Of a DNA stretch of 14,737 bases, positions 13,576 through 14,737 are shown one piece after another (position 1 is the first letter of the stretch; every line of letters starts with the position of its first letter). The notes under the pieces were generated by a model that was given only the letters and a program-made list of their open reading frames with translations, searched no databases and was not told the DNA's origin. Both the position numbers and the translations under genes were made by a program. Where the stretch lies: assembly GCA_038254435.1 (NCBI GenBank), contig JBBSGD010000046.1, positions 1 through 14,737 of the forward strand. Direction: 5' to 3'. The DNA is from JBBSGD01 sp038254435. Lineage in GTDB: Bacteria > Actinomycetota > CADDZG01 > WHSQ01.

Positions 13576-14737
13576 AGGCCTGCAGCTCCGAGGGGCGCTT
13601 CTCGGCGGCGCTCCTCACCCCCGTTAGCCGCAGCGCGCCGCTGACAAGCAGCACCGCGGCGAGGTTCAGGAAGAGCGCGGTCACCGCGATGTAAATCGGC
13701 GACGAGCCACCCAAGAAGGAGGTGCTCACGGAAGTTTCGAACTTAACTTGAATGAGCTGGTAGGTGCCGAAGATGATGCCCACGAACCATCCGGCGATGA
13801 CCCCGTAGCGATTGAGCCACGGAACGTAGAGAGCGAGCATGACGGCGGGCAGCGTCTGCAGGATCCACACCCCGCCGGCGAGCTGGTAGTTGATGACCAC
13901 ATCGGTGTTGATGAACAAAATGAACACCAGCGCCCCCACCTTGACCAGCAACGAAACGATCTTGGCAACCGTCGTTTCCTCGCGCGCCGTCATCCTGCCT
14001 CGCCGCACATACTCTTGCCACACGTTGCGGCCAAAGAGGTTCGCCGCCGCAATCGACATCACCGATGCCGGCACCAGCGCGCCGATTGCGATGGCCGCAA
14101 AAGCAAACCCCGCGAACCAGCCTGGGAACATGTCCTCGATGAGCTGTGGGACGGCGCCGTTGGCCCCAAAAGGCCCGTTAGCGCTGGTGTGCGCGGCGAT
14201 CGCCATGTAGCCGAGCAGCGCGATCAGTCCGAGGACGAAGGAATAGGCGGGAAGTATCGCCGCGTTGCGCTCGACGACCTTCGCCGAACGCGAGCTGAAC
14301 ACTGCGGTCATCGCATGTGGATACAGAAACAGAGCAAGTGCAGATCCGAACGCGAGGGTCGCGTAAGCCGGCAGCACCTCCGGGGGCAGGGTGAGCTTCG
14401 CCTTGGGGATCTGCGAGAAGATGTGTCCGTAGCCTCCCAGCCTTATCGGGATGTAGATCACTGCGACTATGACCGTGATGTAGATGAGCGTGTCCTTGAC
14501 GAGCGCGATGAGAGCCGGGGCCCGCAGGCCACTCACGTAGGTATACAGAGCGAGAACCACGAAGGCGGTGACCAAAGAGGCGTCGACGGGGAGCCCCATC
14601 TGGCTGAGCACGACCTCGATTCCGAACATCTGCAGCGCGATGTAGGGCATCGTCGCGACGATCCCCGTTATGGCAATGAGCAGCGCGAGAAAGCGCGACT
14701 CGAAGCGATCCTTGACGTAGTCGGATCCCGTTACGTA
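13574..14737 (-). CDS. Sodium:solute symporter family protein (partial, N-terminus outside window)
   Basis: The last 387 residues of an SSS-family (SLC5-like) secondary transporter that imports a solute with sodium. The frame stays open to the window edge (first visible codons YVTGSDYVKDRFESR), so ATG 14650 is an internal Met and not the start. The visible segment TGIVATMPYIALQMFGIE is typical of helix 3-4 of the monocarboxylate/proline branch. Later come LFLYPHAMTAVFSSRSAKVVERNAA and ALVPASVMSIAAANLFGRNVWQEY, both hallmarks of the family. About nine membrane segments are visible. Usual length is 480-550, so some 100-160 residues are missing. The substrate (for example acetate, pyruvate or proline) cannot be assigned. 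It converges on the GT2 gene and probably belongs to an unrelated unit. Confidence 0.9.
   Translation of the reverse strand, partial: YVTGSDYVKDRFESRFLALLIAITGIVATMPYIALQMFGIEVVLSQMGLPVDASLVTAFVVLALYTYVSGLRAPALIALVKDTLIYITVIVAVIYIPIRLGGYGHIFSQIPKAKLTLPPEVLPAYATLAFGSALALFLYPHAMTAVFSSRSAKVVERNAAILPAYSFVLGLIALLGYMAIAAHTSANGPFGANGAVPQLIEDMFPGWFAGFAFAAIAIGALVPASVMSIAAANLFGRNVWQEYVRRGRMTAREETTVAKIVSLLVKVGALVFILFINTDVVINYQLAGGVWILQTLPAVMLALYVPWLNRYGVIAGWFVGIIFGTYQLIQVKFETSVSTSFLGGSSPIYIAVTALFLNLAAVLLVSGALRLTGVRSAAEKRPSELQA

Overview
The window is a high-G+C stretch (roughly two thirds G+C by eye) packed with protein genes. Several genes start with GTG and have clear purine-rich ribosome binding sites. 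Gene content and codon use suggest a free-living bacterium, most likely a deep-branching Actinomycetota relative. That placement is an inference: no rRNA or other marker gene is present, and I saw no tRNA, CRISPR array, insertion sequence or origin.

Layout. (1) Positions 66-4443, plus strand: an FAD enzyme that matches the eukaryotic type of UDP-galactopyranose mutase, a MOSC-domain protein overlapping its end, a sulfatase-fold hydrolase with Thr where sulfatases have Cys/Ser, and a PAPS-type sulfotransferase. (2) Positions 4472-12276, minus strand, read from high to low coordinates: a Wzy/WaaL-type O-antigen ligase or polymerase, a Wzx-type flippase, a 650-residue polytopic membrane protein, a second sulfotransferase, a YjbQ-family protein and a ChrA-family transporter. 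The six genes are tightly packed, with three overlaps or near-overlaps, and look like one transcription unit. (3) Positions 12277-12514: a divergent control region with inverted repeats, candidate promoters and a possible short leader ORF. (4) Positions 12515-13552, plus strand: a DUF2304-glycosyltransferase family 2 fusion. (5) Positions 13574-14737, minus strand: the C-terminal part of a sodium:solute symporter that runs off the window, with a hairpin between it and the glycosyltransferase.

How the genes may work together. The mutase would make UDP-galactofuranose. The GT2 fusion would make a lipid-linked sugar or start a chain. The flippase would move lipid-linked glycan across the membrane, and the ligase/polymerase would extend or attach it outside. 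The two sulfotransferases would add sulfate to glycan or lipid. The simplest reading is a locus for a sulfated, possibly galactofuranose-containing surface glycan or glycolipid. YjbQ, ChrA, MOSC and the symporter have no obvious role in it, although the first two are translationally tied to a sulfotransferase.
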